A stretch of DNA of 64,000 bases from assembly GCA_036345935.2 (NCBI GenBank), contig JADWOT020001789.1:93001-157000 (forward strand), written 5' to 3'. The DNA is from Taenia hydatigena (lineage: Eukaryota > Platyhelminthes > Cestoda > Cyclophyllidea > Taeniidae). Of the stretch, positions 49,144 through 61,900 are shown one piece after another; within the stretch, counting starts at the first letter, position 1, and every line of letters starts with the position of its first letter. The position numbers were made by a program, and so were the translations under genes. The notes under the pieces are model-generated. The model worked only from the letters and a program-made list of their open reading frames with translations. It had not been told where the DNA came from and did not search any database.

Positions 49144-49437
49144 GTGCGTTTCGGTGCGCATTTATGGATACTTGAAAAGCCCCCATTTATGCACTCTATT
49201 TGCCGTTTTGTCAACTTTGATGAGGTGTTACGCCTAGGTTTGAGGTGTAGTTTTTTGCGTTGGCCACAGTCACAGTCTGCTCTATGGGAATCCAAGGCTG
49301 GATTAGGACTAACTGTCCCTTCTTATTTTCTAATTTCCCACGAGTTTCGCTTGTTTGCTGCCATCAGTTGTTTAGGTGCTTTCACCCAGCACCGGCTTAC
49401 TTCAATTGTCGGCAGTTCTAACTTTTGTGCTCATTGA
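49144..49437 (+). pseudogene. Exon-like frame, block P copy C
   Basis: An open frame of 97 codons containing CRFVNFDEVLRLGLRCSFL. Copy B keeps the same frame (CRFVNFDEVLRLSVRCSFL) but with stops. It lies on the same strand as, and downstream of, the 48.8 kb exon, consistent with one gene. No convincing acceptor or donor. Confidence 0.28.
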
Positions 49438-52400
49438 CTTCTGGCTGAATTTGTCCATTGCGCATATCGTGTTATCGCTTTCCATTTAGAAGGGTAGATG
49501 GTGTGCTTTCGTCCATTACTCGTTTTTTTTCCATTCTAATCTGACCAGAGAGGTTTGTGTTTAGCGTGTTTTAATGAATATATGCATGTGCTTCTTGAGA
49601 ATTTTGATTGGGCATGTTGTTTGTGTTTATCACAAAGTATAGTAAATTCGTAGTTGTCGGATTGAGTGTGCTGGATGCTGATGGGTAGCGATACGGCAGT
49701 TTGCTTCATTGCACGTGTGGGCATCCACGATGTACTGTAATTAATAGTTCCAAATAAGTGTTCTTACACATTCAAAAGAGTAGCACAGATACTACGCACA
49801 GTTGTATTAAGTATGTAGATTCTAATTAATCTACTTGTGGTTAGAAAGCCTGCTGCTGCTTCACTTATTGTTTAGCGGATTTGAGGAGGACCATCTAGTG
49901 TTTGAATACGCATTCAAGTTTTGCTAAATGTTAAGCAATTCCGTAGGTTTCTTCTGCTGATGTTACTTGAATCTGCCTGGTTAGTGTTTCTTGTGCAAGC
50001 CACCGGACTGTGCACTTTTATTATTGTCAAAGGAAGCATCCTTGGATACCTGCTTTCGAAATACTTATGAATGGAGTGTGTATTGGAAACGTATTGTCAC
50101 GGAGATGACTTGGAAGGCAACCCACTGATTGCCTCGGTTTTTTCACCCCTTGCCTTGTAACAATGTAGTAGCTTCAGTGTAATCTTCGCCCTCCTCTTAG
50201 TCCATAGTAGGAACTGGCCTTGGCTTTAGCTGTTTTTCTGTGGGGCTAATAGTTGACTGAAGGGTCGCGGAGACAGGAAAGAGTGCAGGTTTGGGTTAAT
50301 ATTCCCGACAACCATTAATCAGTTGACGTCTCTTAAGGCAGGCAAATGTGCACCGGTAAATGTTAAGCTTCGTCCTTTTCTTACGCGCTTTTCACTTATC
50401 TGTCAATTGGGCTAATTGGCTGGTGGAGGCATGGGTGGATAGACAGACGAAGGTGAGGAGGTCTGTTTATCTCGCCGTCTAGGGACTTACCCGCCTGGTT
50501 TTCTTGATCAGCTTCACTTCAGCGGTATGAGATGTGGAGTTAGAACGTTGGTACGGTCCTGTCCGATGTGAGTAGTCGTGTTGAGATCACTTCGTCTGCG
50601 TCAGAACAACTGATTGTCGGTGATGCCAAAAGTAACGCCTTCCTGACACCCTCGTGGTGCGTGGTGATCGCATTATTGTTGCTAACAATGGTTAGGATGG
50701 AAGTTGCTCATAGTGGAAAGGAGTGGAATGCTTCGCCATGTTCAGTTGGCTTATTTGCGCACGGTACTTGTTCCACCGTTTGAAGCACACGCGTGCACTT
50801 GACTGGCCTATTGCACATGGTGTCGATTGACTGAGTGCTGTCATGCGTTTGTCTGATTCAGTAGAGCTGTAGGTGCACTAGGTAGTTTGGGAGGAGGAGG
50901 GGGGATGCCACCGACATAGACGTACCCAGAGTAATGGGCGCAAGCGTCTGATGCTTGGTTCGGTCCAGCCTTCACCACAATCCCGTGACATTAATTGGCT
51001 TTGTATATAGCACGAGTGCTTTTTTGCGGCACACCACTTACTTTGTGGCGTATATACCGCAGCGATGAGGCCCCAGATACGGCAGCCGTTACAAGTAGTG
51101 CCTTCGCCTCTGTCTCTACTCGTGGTATCCTTTTCCACCATCATACCCATTAATGGTGTTGTTTTGGGAGGATTTCTTTGCAAAGTACTAGATTTTTTGT
51201 GTAAGTTAATTGCACCCCTGTTCTTGTTCATTCACTTAGTTGGCCGGCTGGTAGAGATGCAGGGATAGGAGCTGGGTGAAGCGGCAAAGCTAGTGTCGGC
51301 TGTCTAATGACCCTCCAGGCATTCTGTAAATCTTTATCAGCCAACTTATCAGCCTATTTTCTCAACTGTCGATCTGTTCCACTGTCCATTCTCGACCCAC
51401 GGAACGTGTAGGGGTCAGCATGCAGTGGGCATATGAGGCTGGCCGAGACGAACTTGCCTACAGTGCATTTAAGTAGTGGAAAATGAGGAACTTTGGATGG
51501 CTACGATGTTGGAAGAAAGCGCTTTGTTCAGACAGGTGGGAAGCCACTAAGAGAGTGTGAAAACACCAATTTTATGCCGGTAGAATACCCAATTTGCTAG
51601 TCTTTGTACCGATTGACGGTAAGAGGAGGGGGCAGGTGTCAAGTATTGTGGCTCCGGGTGTAAAGGTGCTGCCGGAGATGAGATGCATCAATGCTGAAAG
51701 GCTAGCTAGGTCACACACTAGGCATCCCACAAAGCGCAGGAAATGGCATTTTTAATGAGTAAGTGTAGTACCTGTTGCACATGATTTGCTTTTGAAGTAG
51801 GGAATTGCGCAAGGCGGTATTGGCTGATTAATTGTTTAGCATCATCAAAAAGCGAACACAAGAGTTGCGTGCCTCATCGTCATGGGCTCATCCACATGGA
51901 CACGGGACCCATGACCGGTGATCAATACTGTCAATCAGCGTCTTTCTTAGGGATTGCATTGTTATTCACCGGTGTCTGTAAATCGGTCAATGTCTGTCCA
52001 CAGGGATGCCGGGCTCAGTCAGGATTCATTACATCGAACTATGTCTATCACCGGAGACTCACCATCGAGTGCTTGGTGCATAGGGATTTTACAATTGATC
52101 TCTGCGTTATTGCTTCCTTCCACTCTGCCATGGTTTATGTTTCCTGTTGGTAGGCATAAATTCACTTCTTTCTTTATTTGCTGTCCTCTTCATTTTAATA
52201 CGCTTCTTGTTTGCCTATGCCTAGCGCTTTGCGAGAGATCGTTTAAGTGTTGTAATTTTAAAGTGCTTTTGAGGGAGTGATTGAAAGTTCACAGTTCTTG
52301 GTTCCCCTTTTTTATAACAGAGGCTCAGTTTCGCTTTTTAATGAACGAGTGCGAAAGGGCTCCCGTTATTCTGTTGACCACTTCCTCCTTACGGCACTGT

Positions 52401-53191
52401 TTTTTGCCAAATCTATTTATTCCTGCAATTTCCTCGTAAAGGCTAATGTTTTTGAAAAAGGATTAAGGGCGATCACTTGACAAGCCGAAGTCTTTTGACA
52501 TTTGCTATCTTGTAAAGAGTAGACAACATTCTTCCGAAATTAAGCCTTCTTCATCGACTTAATCTCATTTTCTTTCGTCAATTCTTTTTTCTGTGCCATC
52601 TTTGCCTCGCGCCTCTAAGTGCTTGTCATTCTCAAAGTAGAGAGATTGATAAGTAGATCCTAAACGCTTTATTTGTAATAGTTGTTCCTTTTCCTGGCCT
52701 TTGGATGAGCCCTCAACGTACACCATTTATTTTCATAATGATCCCCTGCGATTCTCACTCCCACTCAAAGCTTCGTTTTGAGAGGGGCGGCCTCTTAGGT
52801 CATGGACAGAATTAGCTTGCGTAGTATCTTTCACAATCTGTGCATCCGTTCTGCAATCTTTAGAGTTTGTCCTTATCTGGAGCAGTAAGACGAGTAGTTG
52901 TGGTCTGTATTTCATCAGAGTAAACCGTTTAGCAGGGTTTGAGCTTGACCAGAATCCATCTGACGATGATCAGGTCGCAGCACATGTGTAGCGTGGCATT
53001 TAGAAGGGACAGTCCCATGCATATCTAATTACTTCGGCTTTGTAAACATCTCAATTGCGATTTACTTTTAGTCAGGCACAATGGAAGAGAAGATGCTTTA
53101 ACAGGAGGTGCACCAGAAGGCACTGAGCAGTGCCAAGTAGACGCTAGGTATCGAGAAGTTTACCTAACAAATAAAGGTAGCGGGTGGACTG

Positions 53192-53483
53192 AAAACAAAC
53201 ATTTGCGTTATCGCTACTGACCGATAGAGGTCTATGCCGCTCAATCGTCAAATTGCTGAAAAGGCTGGCGATCGTAAACGCCTTCTTTCACAAGAATCTT
53301 GGCTCATCATCGCACTTTGTGCGCAGGCACTGGCGCTGGTCTTTGTCATTCTTGATAAATGATGTCTTTTTCATGCATTACGTGAGCTGGCGCTTACTAC
53401 TCTACGTGACATCGCCGCATTATGATTGTTCATGTAGACATAAAACCAGCACCTCTGTTCGGACCTTGTTTCCTTCGTATTGA
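53192..53483 (+). CDS. Conserved ~97-codon frame, block P copy C; status uncertain
   Basis: The open frame starts after a TGA at about 53189 and ends at the same TGA that closes the copy B frame (19425-19733, minus). Shared pieces are RSIVKL, LAIVNAFFHKNLGSSSHF, SFLINDVFF, VSWRLLLY and LFPSY. The middle is hydrophobic. It could be a terminal exon of the gene duplicated with P-Q-R, but no splice acceptor is evident and no family is recognised. Confidence 0.35.
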
Positions 53484-53703
53484 ACGAGACTGCTTGCCGT
53501 TTTCACTTCGCGGGTTCAAATGTCGATGGTGTGTGAACCGAATGCGGGCGAGAGGTCCGCTATCCAAAGCGGGTTATAAGTGCAATTTGTCGGTGTGGGA
53601 ACACCGGTACCACCGCCAAGTTCATGAAGACCATGCGCCAAGGGGAGACTGGAATGAATAATTGTCTTCTAGCAGCATTTTAATGTGGAACAGCACAAGG
53701 CTC

Positions 53704-54719
53704 TCAAAATTCTGAATCCTCACCATCTCCAATGCCTACATCCCCCTTTCCAAGCCATAATGGTGTCTTTACAGTGTTGTATGTTCCTGTAAATTCCCCA
53801 TCATTAGTAAATTTAAGAATTTTACTCCCTCGCTCTTGTTTTTTTTGCAAACAGAGGAAGGTGAGGATTAAACGGGTTTGCGCAGGTGATGATAAATTTG
53901 CTTGTTGATTGACGCGGATGAGGCGTGTGGGTGTTTGAATGTTCCATTGGTGGAGAAGCAAAGAAGTAACTGATCTCAAGCCAGAGAACCGTCTTGTGGA
54001 TATGGGCTGTTTGGAAGTAGTGTAAGCGGTCAATTAGGTCTGGGAACTCATTCGTCCATGACCCAAGGTCCACAGTAAATTCGCCTAGCTTTGTTGTCTC
54101 TGCTGTAATCAAGACGTGAAACAATCCACGTTAGTAGAATCATTCACGCTTGTAGTGTTCGTGTTGGTGGATGCAGCAGGTGTACTCTTGAAAATATCGT
54201 CGAATTGCTTCCCATTGGTGAACCGTATACATCTTTAGCGCATTCGGTAGGCGCGATTTGAGTAAATGGAAGTTGAGGTAGTTAAGATTCCACTTCGAAT
54301 GTGCTTTCGCGTGTAATCCACGCTATCGTCGAATTAAGTGCCAATTGGCGGATCAGAATGGCCAGAGTATCGTATGACTTCGTTACGAGTGAGATTGCTG
54401 CTTTACAACTCATTTTGCTTCCGCAGGTACGAAAATCTTCCGTTGGGTTGAAGTAGATTCCGCATTCAGTTTTGAATAGTGAGCATGAAAGTAATTTTTC
54501 AAAAGGTATCTTGAAAGTATTACTATCAAAATAGGAGAGACTCGACTTATTTCCGCCAAGTTCATCAAATGTAGCCCTAATAGACTACGAAACCAGCATC
54601 ATTTGGAGTGCAATCAGTTCAGTTCTGATACAGAGGCAGCCGAGGATGAGGTTCTGTATGCGTAGGTTATCACATTCTACTTCCATATTTTCTCTACGAA
54701 AACACAAAAGTTGTGCAGA
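53704..54719 (-). pseudogene. Decayed exon(s) of an unrecognised gene
   Basis: On the minus strand a pyrimidine-rich acceptor (TTTTTACTTATTGTTTAG) ends at 54720. From 54719 the frame is open for 145 codons to 54285 with a single TAG at 54585-54587. It includes VECDNLRIQNLILGCL, ATFDELGGNKSSLSYFDS, LFKTECGIYFNPTEDF and ISLVTKSYDTLAILIRQLA. One frame over, 52 more codons follow (WNLNYLNFHLLKSRLPNALK, VHQWEAIRRYF). Further pieces continue to 53704 after more frameshifts (EFPDLIDRLHYFQTAHIHK, EFTGTYNTVKTPLWLGKG). Composition and cysteine pattern look protein-like. I could not place the family. Part of it is duplicated at 18.8-19.2 kb. It runs opposite to the P/Q exon frames in copy C. Confidence 0.6.
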
Positions 54720-54739
54720 CTAAACAATAAGTAAAAAGG

Positions 54740-55600
54740 GGAAACACGAATGTGAATCCCACCCACTATCTACTGCCAGTAGGGTGCCTTGCACATCGCT
54801 TAAAGTTTCTGCGGTCAAGTCAACTCCTATTGGGGCTTGTTCCCACTGCTTTTACTCGGCGAATTTTGAAGGCTTTTCAATCATTGAAAAGGATCCATTG
54901 AGCAGCTAGTGATGGGAAGGACTGAGACCAACTGCACAGTCATACGCACTCTCATTTGAAAATCGCAGGTAATGATAGTTGCTTGATGCCTTACTAAATT
55001 GCCACGTTACTTGCTAATTGAGTAATCACTCTTACACGAAGGGAAGCATTTTATATGCAACGAGGGTGTTCACACGTTGGCACGGTTGTGAAGTAGTAAT
55101 GTCTATGAGATGTCCACTTTTGGCTGTTGGAGGCAACGGCCTTAATTCATGTGGTTATCAGATCTAAGAAAGTACCGCATAGAAGCCCACCCCTTCCTGA
55201 TACAAACTCAACCGCTAATGTCTTTGCGTCGAAACCAAATTGGAGAAACAGATTCATTATGTGGGTACAAGAAGACACTGACCCGCTAAAAGGGCATTTA
55301 GTGCGCGTTGCTTCAGTGGCACCTCTGCAATATTCGCATTTATGTCTCCCTTTAATCGTAGGACAGGAGGATGAAATAATTAACACACTGTTCGCCAACT
55401 CAACTGGAATGACTTTGTAGTTAGCATTGGGAGAAAGATGATAAATGGGCAATCGTTCGAGGTGTAATCAACTTACAGGAATGTCTATTATGTATAAACA
55501 AATTGTTATGTGCCTTTTTTAAGGAAAACGTACGCCCAATACAAATGTGTTAGCAGAAAGGACATGAATCCGCCTCATTAATGGACGTTAAAGCTATGCT
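54740..55600. other. Spacer with one minus-strand frame
   Basis: The minus-strand frame at 55147-55452 (101 codons; CEYCRGATEATRTKCPF, then FDAKTLAVEFVSGRGG) lies upstream of, and on the same strand as, the decayed exon at 54719. It could be an earlier exon of the same gene, but it has no clear splice sites. Nothing else supportable. Confidence 0.3.
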
Positions 55601-58600
55601 TAGGAATATTCAAATGGGATGGACACAAGGTTGCTTTTACTTGCCTTATCATTTCATAGGTGCAGATCCGTGTAAGGATTTGACTAGTTTGCGATATGGC
55701 ATTGCCAAATAATGCATAATGTAAGCTATACCTGCAGTGGAGCTGGGAAGATCCAGTTTTAGATTTGAAGGAGGGGTAACATTTAAGTAGGATAGATGCA
55801 AAAAGTCGTTGTCACATATCGTTTGCAAACAGAAATGGAATCAAACGAAAAAAAACTTTGCTGGTTATGAGTACACGCGCATAATTAGTGATAGATCTTA
55901 TTCCTACAAAGTTTACAAAACTTGACCATTTAGTTTCGGACGTCAAATGTAGTGGGTCACGCATCGCTTAAGGTCGAAAATAAATAAACATAATGTTTAT
56001 AATTTTGAAGACACATTCCAACTGTCGGTCGCATATTTTGTTATTTGAGACAAGTCTTCAAGTTAACTAACTCGCCCACCATTTTCGAGGCCATCAGCGG
56101 TAACTGCTTTCCACCTTGTTGGTAATTTGGAGCCGTTGCCGCACTAGAGTGCCGTGATTTTGGCAGAGGTGGGCTGAACTGGCTTGCTTACTGAGAATTA
56201 CTGGGCAAAAATGGATTTACGGGCCATGAATTTCACTAGAATGCACCGCGTCTGACTTGAGCATAATTTGATCATCATGAGCCCTCTAAAGGGCGAATCA
56301 GAAATCAGCCTTTGGCATCTGGTAAGAATTAATTGCATCTTATGGTTTCTTACCATGTCTGTCGTGCGTAAACTAGCAATAGCCTCTTCTAGACAGTTAA
56401 ACTTTACTGTTTATTACTAAGATTTTAATTGTTAATGCGCAGTTAAAGTGCATCATACAAGCTGCTATAGTACCCACATATGTAAACTACGCATAAATGT
56501 TAGTTAATTTGGTTCATTTACCAGCCTTATGGTTATGGTTAGAAGCCTTTAAGAAAAGGCTGCTCAACGCCATTGGAAACGTCAGAATGGTATTAGCTTT
56601 TGACTGGTAGCTTAGATCAATGTATGCATAAGGCATCGCATAAGTAAAACAATGGCAATTTAGCCCAGGTGCACTGCGCTCTAAGTATATCTTACACTGA
56701 CATTGAGTTGACTCCAATAAGGCCTCTTCTGTTAAAAGCCGCTGAAAATGCAGCATTTTATGCCATACAGCTGTACTAAGGCTGTGCATTAACAAAAAAT
56801 CAGGCTACGCGGATATTACACAGCGCCAGATTTTGTTCATTTCAATCTGTGACTAACTAAGCTTAGGCATCAAGTGTCGGTATACTTGCGTTTTAGCGAA
56901 GTGCAGTTTAATTTTAAGACTTTTGCTGCCTAGGGATGAACACAATGTACTGTAAATGATTTTAATGCGAAAACTGGAATAGCATAAGAACATAGCTGTA
57001 GTCTGTATTCTTTGTTTTCATCTACAGTTATTCAATTTCATACTTTGTTCTGTCTTTTCTTTTTATTAATAGCTTTGCGCAGATAATTTACTCTTTGCAC
57101 ACCTGCTCTTGCTTTCTCTTCCTTCTTATTCACGATCCATCCGTGTGCCACTCTCATCCCTCGCGTGTCGGTTCAATATTGTCAAATCTGGCATTCAATA
57201 AAAATAGCGTGAAAAGAAAAACTACGATTTGCCTCTTCTAGTGCGCCACTTAAAAAACGGAATTTTTTCATTAATCCGATTCATTTTTATTTTACTCAAT
57301 CACATGGCTAGATGAGTGGGCGAGCGAATTTTCGTCGGAAAGGAGTGGAGACGATAGGAAAGAGATGAAGAACACTGCACTGCAGCTCCATACCTCGACT
57401 TACTTCTTCGCCTTAAACTCAATTGTTCCTCTGTCTCTTTCAACTGAATATTTCTAATGCACCGCTCCTACCGAAGAAGTGCATGGACCACTATTGCCGC
57501 TCTTAATGCAAAATAGCAATTCGTCCAAGCGTGGAATTAGGGGGAGTCACCGATTCTTTAATCAACATTCTACCCTTCACTACGATTGCTGTGCCGAACT
57601 TATTCTTCATGTTCCAAATGTGCTCCAAATCCCTAAATAAGCAGCTGCATCAGAGACCGGCTGATGCCAAACAACTTGCCCATTATTCTTATTCCACTGC
57701 GGAAGCACTGGAGCACGTTACGCAAGTCTAGGCCTGACCATATCCGACTAACTTGGATTGGATCAGTAAAAAAGCAAGATTATCAACCTAGGCTAGATTA
57801 TGACAGGCTTAGGTAAGGCGCCTCATGCGTTATCATTTAAGTCACCCCCGACACCCTGAGTTGTCCCATCTAATCAACACTACACAACTGCATGTGATGC
57901 TGATTGAGGTCTTTTTTCCTTTCTCGCCTAATGGGTAGAACTGATGAGACAGGAGCTCTCCTGTCTGCTACGCATCTTTGGTAAGTCTCCTTTGTCTCCT
58001 ACTGCGCTCCATATGCTCACGTGTATTACGCCTTGTATTGTTACACTGTTTGCGCTCCTCGTATACAACTAATTCGGAAAATGTGAGTGAGCAATCCCTA
58101 CAATTCAGCCTCTTACCTTTATTTTCCCACTTTAGTGCCACAAGAACATCTCGCTTCCCTGCCTCCTTTACTCTTCTCTCATCGTCCCCTCCTATCACAT
58201 CGTCTGCCAATGCCCTCTATCATCTCTCCACTAGTCTCAATCTCAATTATGACATGATTAAATAGTGCACGGACTTATAATCTAGATCAGACTGGCACGG
58301 GTTGGACTGGACCTGGCTCAATCGCACTCTACCCGAAACCAAATCGTATTTTAGCATAGCTTAGCTTGGATTACCATTTCTTCCCCATTTCTATCTTTTT
58401 CTCTGTCCCTTTAGTTTGTCCTACACCACTTCGCCTCAATTCTGCCTCCTATTTTTATTCCTCCTTTACCTATCCTTTCGAGAGGTAAGGTGGGTGTGAT
58501 GCTCCTACCTGCCCAACTCACTTCCTAATCCTTTTTGTTTTGGAGAATCTCTCTGACTGACGCCCTACAATAACGGGTAAAATTGTATGCTTTTCGCTCT

Positions 58601-58975
58601 AAACCGCCTGCTCTGCTTCCACTATGTATCTTCGCTTAAGTTTGTGTGTTTATGTCATTGTTCGCTTTTACCCTCATCTTTTTAAGGCACCCCTTGATTA
58701 ATGTCTTAGGAAAGCAGGTAGGAACGTGTGTGTGTTTATGTGTATGTGGGTGCAAAAGCACACTTTATCCAATCCTGATCTTCGAACTTGTTCTTCTAGC
58801 CAACCAAATCATCTACGAAGAGGGCGCTGTCACACCATGAGGGTGGGGAGGGGACGGAGAGAGAGAAGAATTAATGTTGGGTTTGAGGGAGGCGAAGGTG
58901 AGAGAAGCATGAGGAATACAGAGGCGCGAGATGTTCTCGTGGCAATAAAGTGGAAAAATAAGGGTAAAAAGCTGA
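55600..58975 (+). repeat. Block S, copy S2
   Basis: A direct copy of S1 (about 6380-10850), shorter by roughly 1.1 kb because of internal deletions, mainly the equivalent of 7740-8950. It contains both inverted cores (58095-58260 and 58850-58970). It ends near 58975, beyond which it no longer matches S1. No gene is evident. Confidence 0.75.
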
Positions 58976-58999
58976 AATCTATTTCCCTACTAGCTAAAT

Positions 59000-61900
59000 G
59001 GAAGCAGGATAGATGCGACCAGGAAACCTTGTCACAATGAAATGAACTAAAACATGCGTTTTTAAAATAAATATGCTTTTTGACCGGTGTTGCAATGGCC
59101 AGCTGTGGACACGCGTTATGACCAGCGGACGAAAATCCTGACCGAGCAGAATCGCCAAAAGAGATCAATGGCGTTAAGATCAAGTGTCTAGATTCGCATG
59201 GAAATTTAGTGGCTGGTATGGCTAGCTCGCGATGCGGCTTCTACGCTCCTTATATAACTTCGTTTGTCGCGTCACATATATGTGACATGCATTCATTTTC
59301 AGTTTGTGATGACTGGGGATGTGCCACACTGGGACTCATAATGGGAATATTTGTGTTTGGAATGATCAACTTAATTGGTGACAACTTAGATTTTTCTGCT
59401 TTTAGACAAGAATCAAACCGGTCTGAACAATTAGCTTCCAATCATGTGATTGTTTAAGTGGTACAATGCCTGAAGAGTCGTGACGAGTTTCCCCATCTAA
59501 TGGGCAGACCTTATATACAAATGCAGATAACTGTGTTTCTGCGCCTGCTGTCTTGAGTGCCAGAATTTGTCTTTTATTTGACCATGGATTAGAACCCTTT
59601 ATCTATTCCCCTCTCGGTGGTTTGAAAATAGGCGGTCGTGAATGGAACAACACGTAAAGATTCAGAGTATCCTCGTAACATCCTTCCGATATGTGCATTG
59701 AGAAATAGTTTTACAGAATGCTGGAACAAATAAGAGTGCAAATTTCCCAAATCGGGTCCTTGTTCAATCCTTAGACTGCAAATCTGTCAACCGGATCTAA
59801 CTGACATATTTGGTTTCGCTCAAAATGTGGGTTGATTTTGGGAGATTCTGATCACAGAACATGCCAGTGGTATCCTCATCTTGCTGCCTTAGTAAAGAGT
59901 CGAATGCTAACCAAGCTTGATTTTGTAGACACAAATAAAATTGCAAGTGAGCTAACAGCCAAATCCACCCACTTTTATGAAACCAAAAGCCGATTGCGGT
60001 TTTAAGAATTAAAAAATGGATTTCAATTGCGTCATGCTACAGTTTGGGAGAAGGAGAAAAAGTAACGATTACAAATCGCATGTCGTAGCTGCTCTCAAGT
60101 TTTAGCTTTTATGCGCTTCCCTTTCGAATTACACGCACCTTTGACTAAGAAACGAAGGCAAGAAAATCTCTCCGCCACATTCAAGCAGCACTAATTGTGG
60201 ACGTGCAAAGTACAGAAAGAGGCAGATATCAAGTAAAATTTTTATATTTTGGCTATTCTACAACAACAAATAACCCTAAGAGGATTTTAAATTAACTAAC
60301 TGCATTAAGGGACACAGAGCAGACATGCTCAACCTGTGCTTGAACCAGGGTTTCTTATAGCGCCAAGTAGGAAGATCCTGGGCTAATATTTTGAATAGCA
60401 TTAATTGCAAGGATTAAGTTAAAAGCTGTCTTCCATTTTCGGCATATCGCTTCTTGCATCCACTTAGGAAGCCTCTTCTTCTAGAGAAAACAGAGCCTCC
60501 ATTTGTTTGCAGGAATATGGATAGGCAAAATTACTTCAGGCTAAGCTCACAAATTTTTCATTATGAAAATATCATTTTGCTACTCATTAAATATGAGTAG
60601 AGCCTTCAACAATAGGTAAAGTAACGGGACCTCAAATGGCAAAGCACATACGTGTGCATATGGGCGCGGAGCACAATATTGAAAGCACCAAAGTATTTGG
60701 TGTTCAAACTCCAACTAAGGCATCTCGAACAGCGAAGTGAAGCGCTGCGAGGTGGATGGGCAAGATAGCAGTAAGCTTAGTAAATATACAAATCGGGCGC
60801 AAATCTCTGCGTTTATTACCCAACTTACTAATTTTTCAGCTTATCCCTCATATCCTGCATTCATGCTCCCTAGTCCTTTTAAAAAATCTTCGTATTTTCG
60901 CGCAACTCTTTGAGAATTGCCTCTAAATTATTTGATAATGCGTTTAGACAGCTCTATTTATTGGATAATGGAGCTGAGTTGACGAGTTAGAATAAGGGGG
61001 CTACCATTTATCAAATTTTGCTACAAATAATTAAAATGAACAAACCAGAGGGTTGGAAATTGGCCCTTAAATCAAGGCAAGGAGGGATTCGGCATGGCAT
61101 GGGCTTTGATGGCAACCTAAATGAAATTAAATGCTTTACGACATCTGTCATTAATAATGCGGTGTATTGGTTAAGGAAACAATGAACAGGTCAGGAAAAT
61201 GCAGATAAATCCATCAGTGGTTAGTCTATGCATTCGATTTTCACAGCCTGGAGGTGCGCGTGAATAGTCTTTGTAGACAATCAGAATTGTAAGGCGCGTG
61301 AAGGGAAAAGGCGAAGCAGAGAGCAGAAAAGAGGGCCAAAAGTGCAGCCAATACATTTTACAAAAATAAATCTTCAAAGGAACGAAAAATCTAGCTTACA
61401 AGAAATTTCTTTCCACCCAGTTATGCAAAACCATTCCATTATGATGCCTCAAATTTCAGCCGACAGTGATATAAGCATTTATACTCCTTTCATGCCTTAT
61501 TTTTCATCGCCTTCTGCTCATTCATACTCATTTCAAACCAGCACACGCAACACTTCAAATCAACATTAGGCCTTCGGCTTCCTTCTTCTCCTTCGTAACT
61601 CATCAATGTGCGCATTTCAGAGTTAGAATTCGTCACATAATGATCCTTTCCACGCTATAGATTAACTATGACTTAGAAGTTTCGGCTTGAAAGGGAACGC
61701 GTGCTGTGTTTGAATGGAAACGTAGCTCGGATCATGGAACCCTTATGGACTGCTAGGTATGTAAAAGCGTGGGTGGTCGTATGGAGAGAAAGACGTCTGT
61801 TGTGAGTAATGAGTTGGCTATCGAACAGAGGGAGGGCTCATGCAGAAGCCATGATAAAGTCTTCATTAGTAACCTCTGAATTGACAGAATGTGTGTGAGC

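Larger units (their letters stand above)
47080..54060 (-). repeat. Block P, copy C (inverted)
   Basis: The inverted partner of 18800-26059, running without a break from block Q copy C. Identity is moderate throughout, with indels of a few to tens of bases. Exon-like frames kept in both copies are listed separately. Confidence 0.8.
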
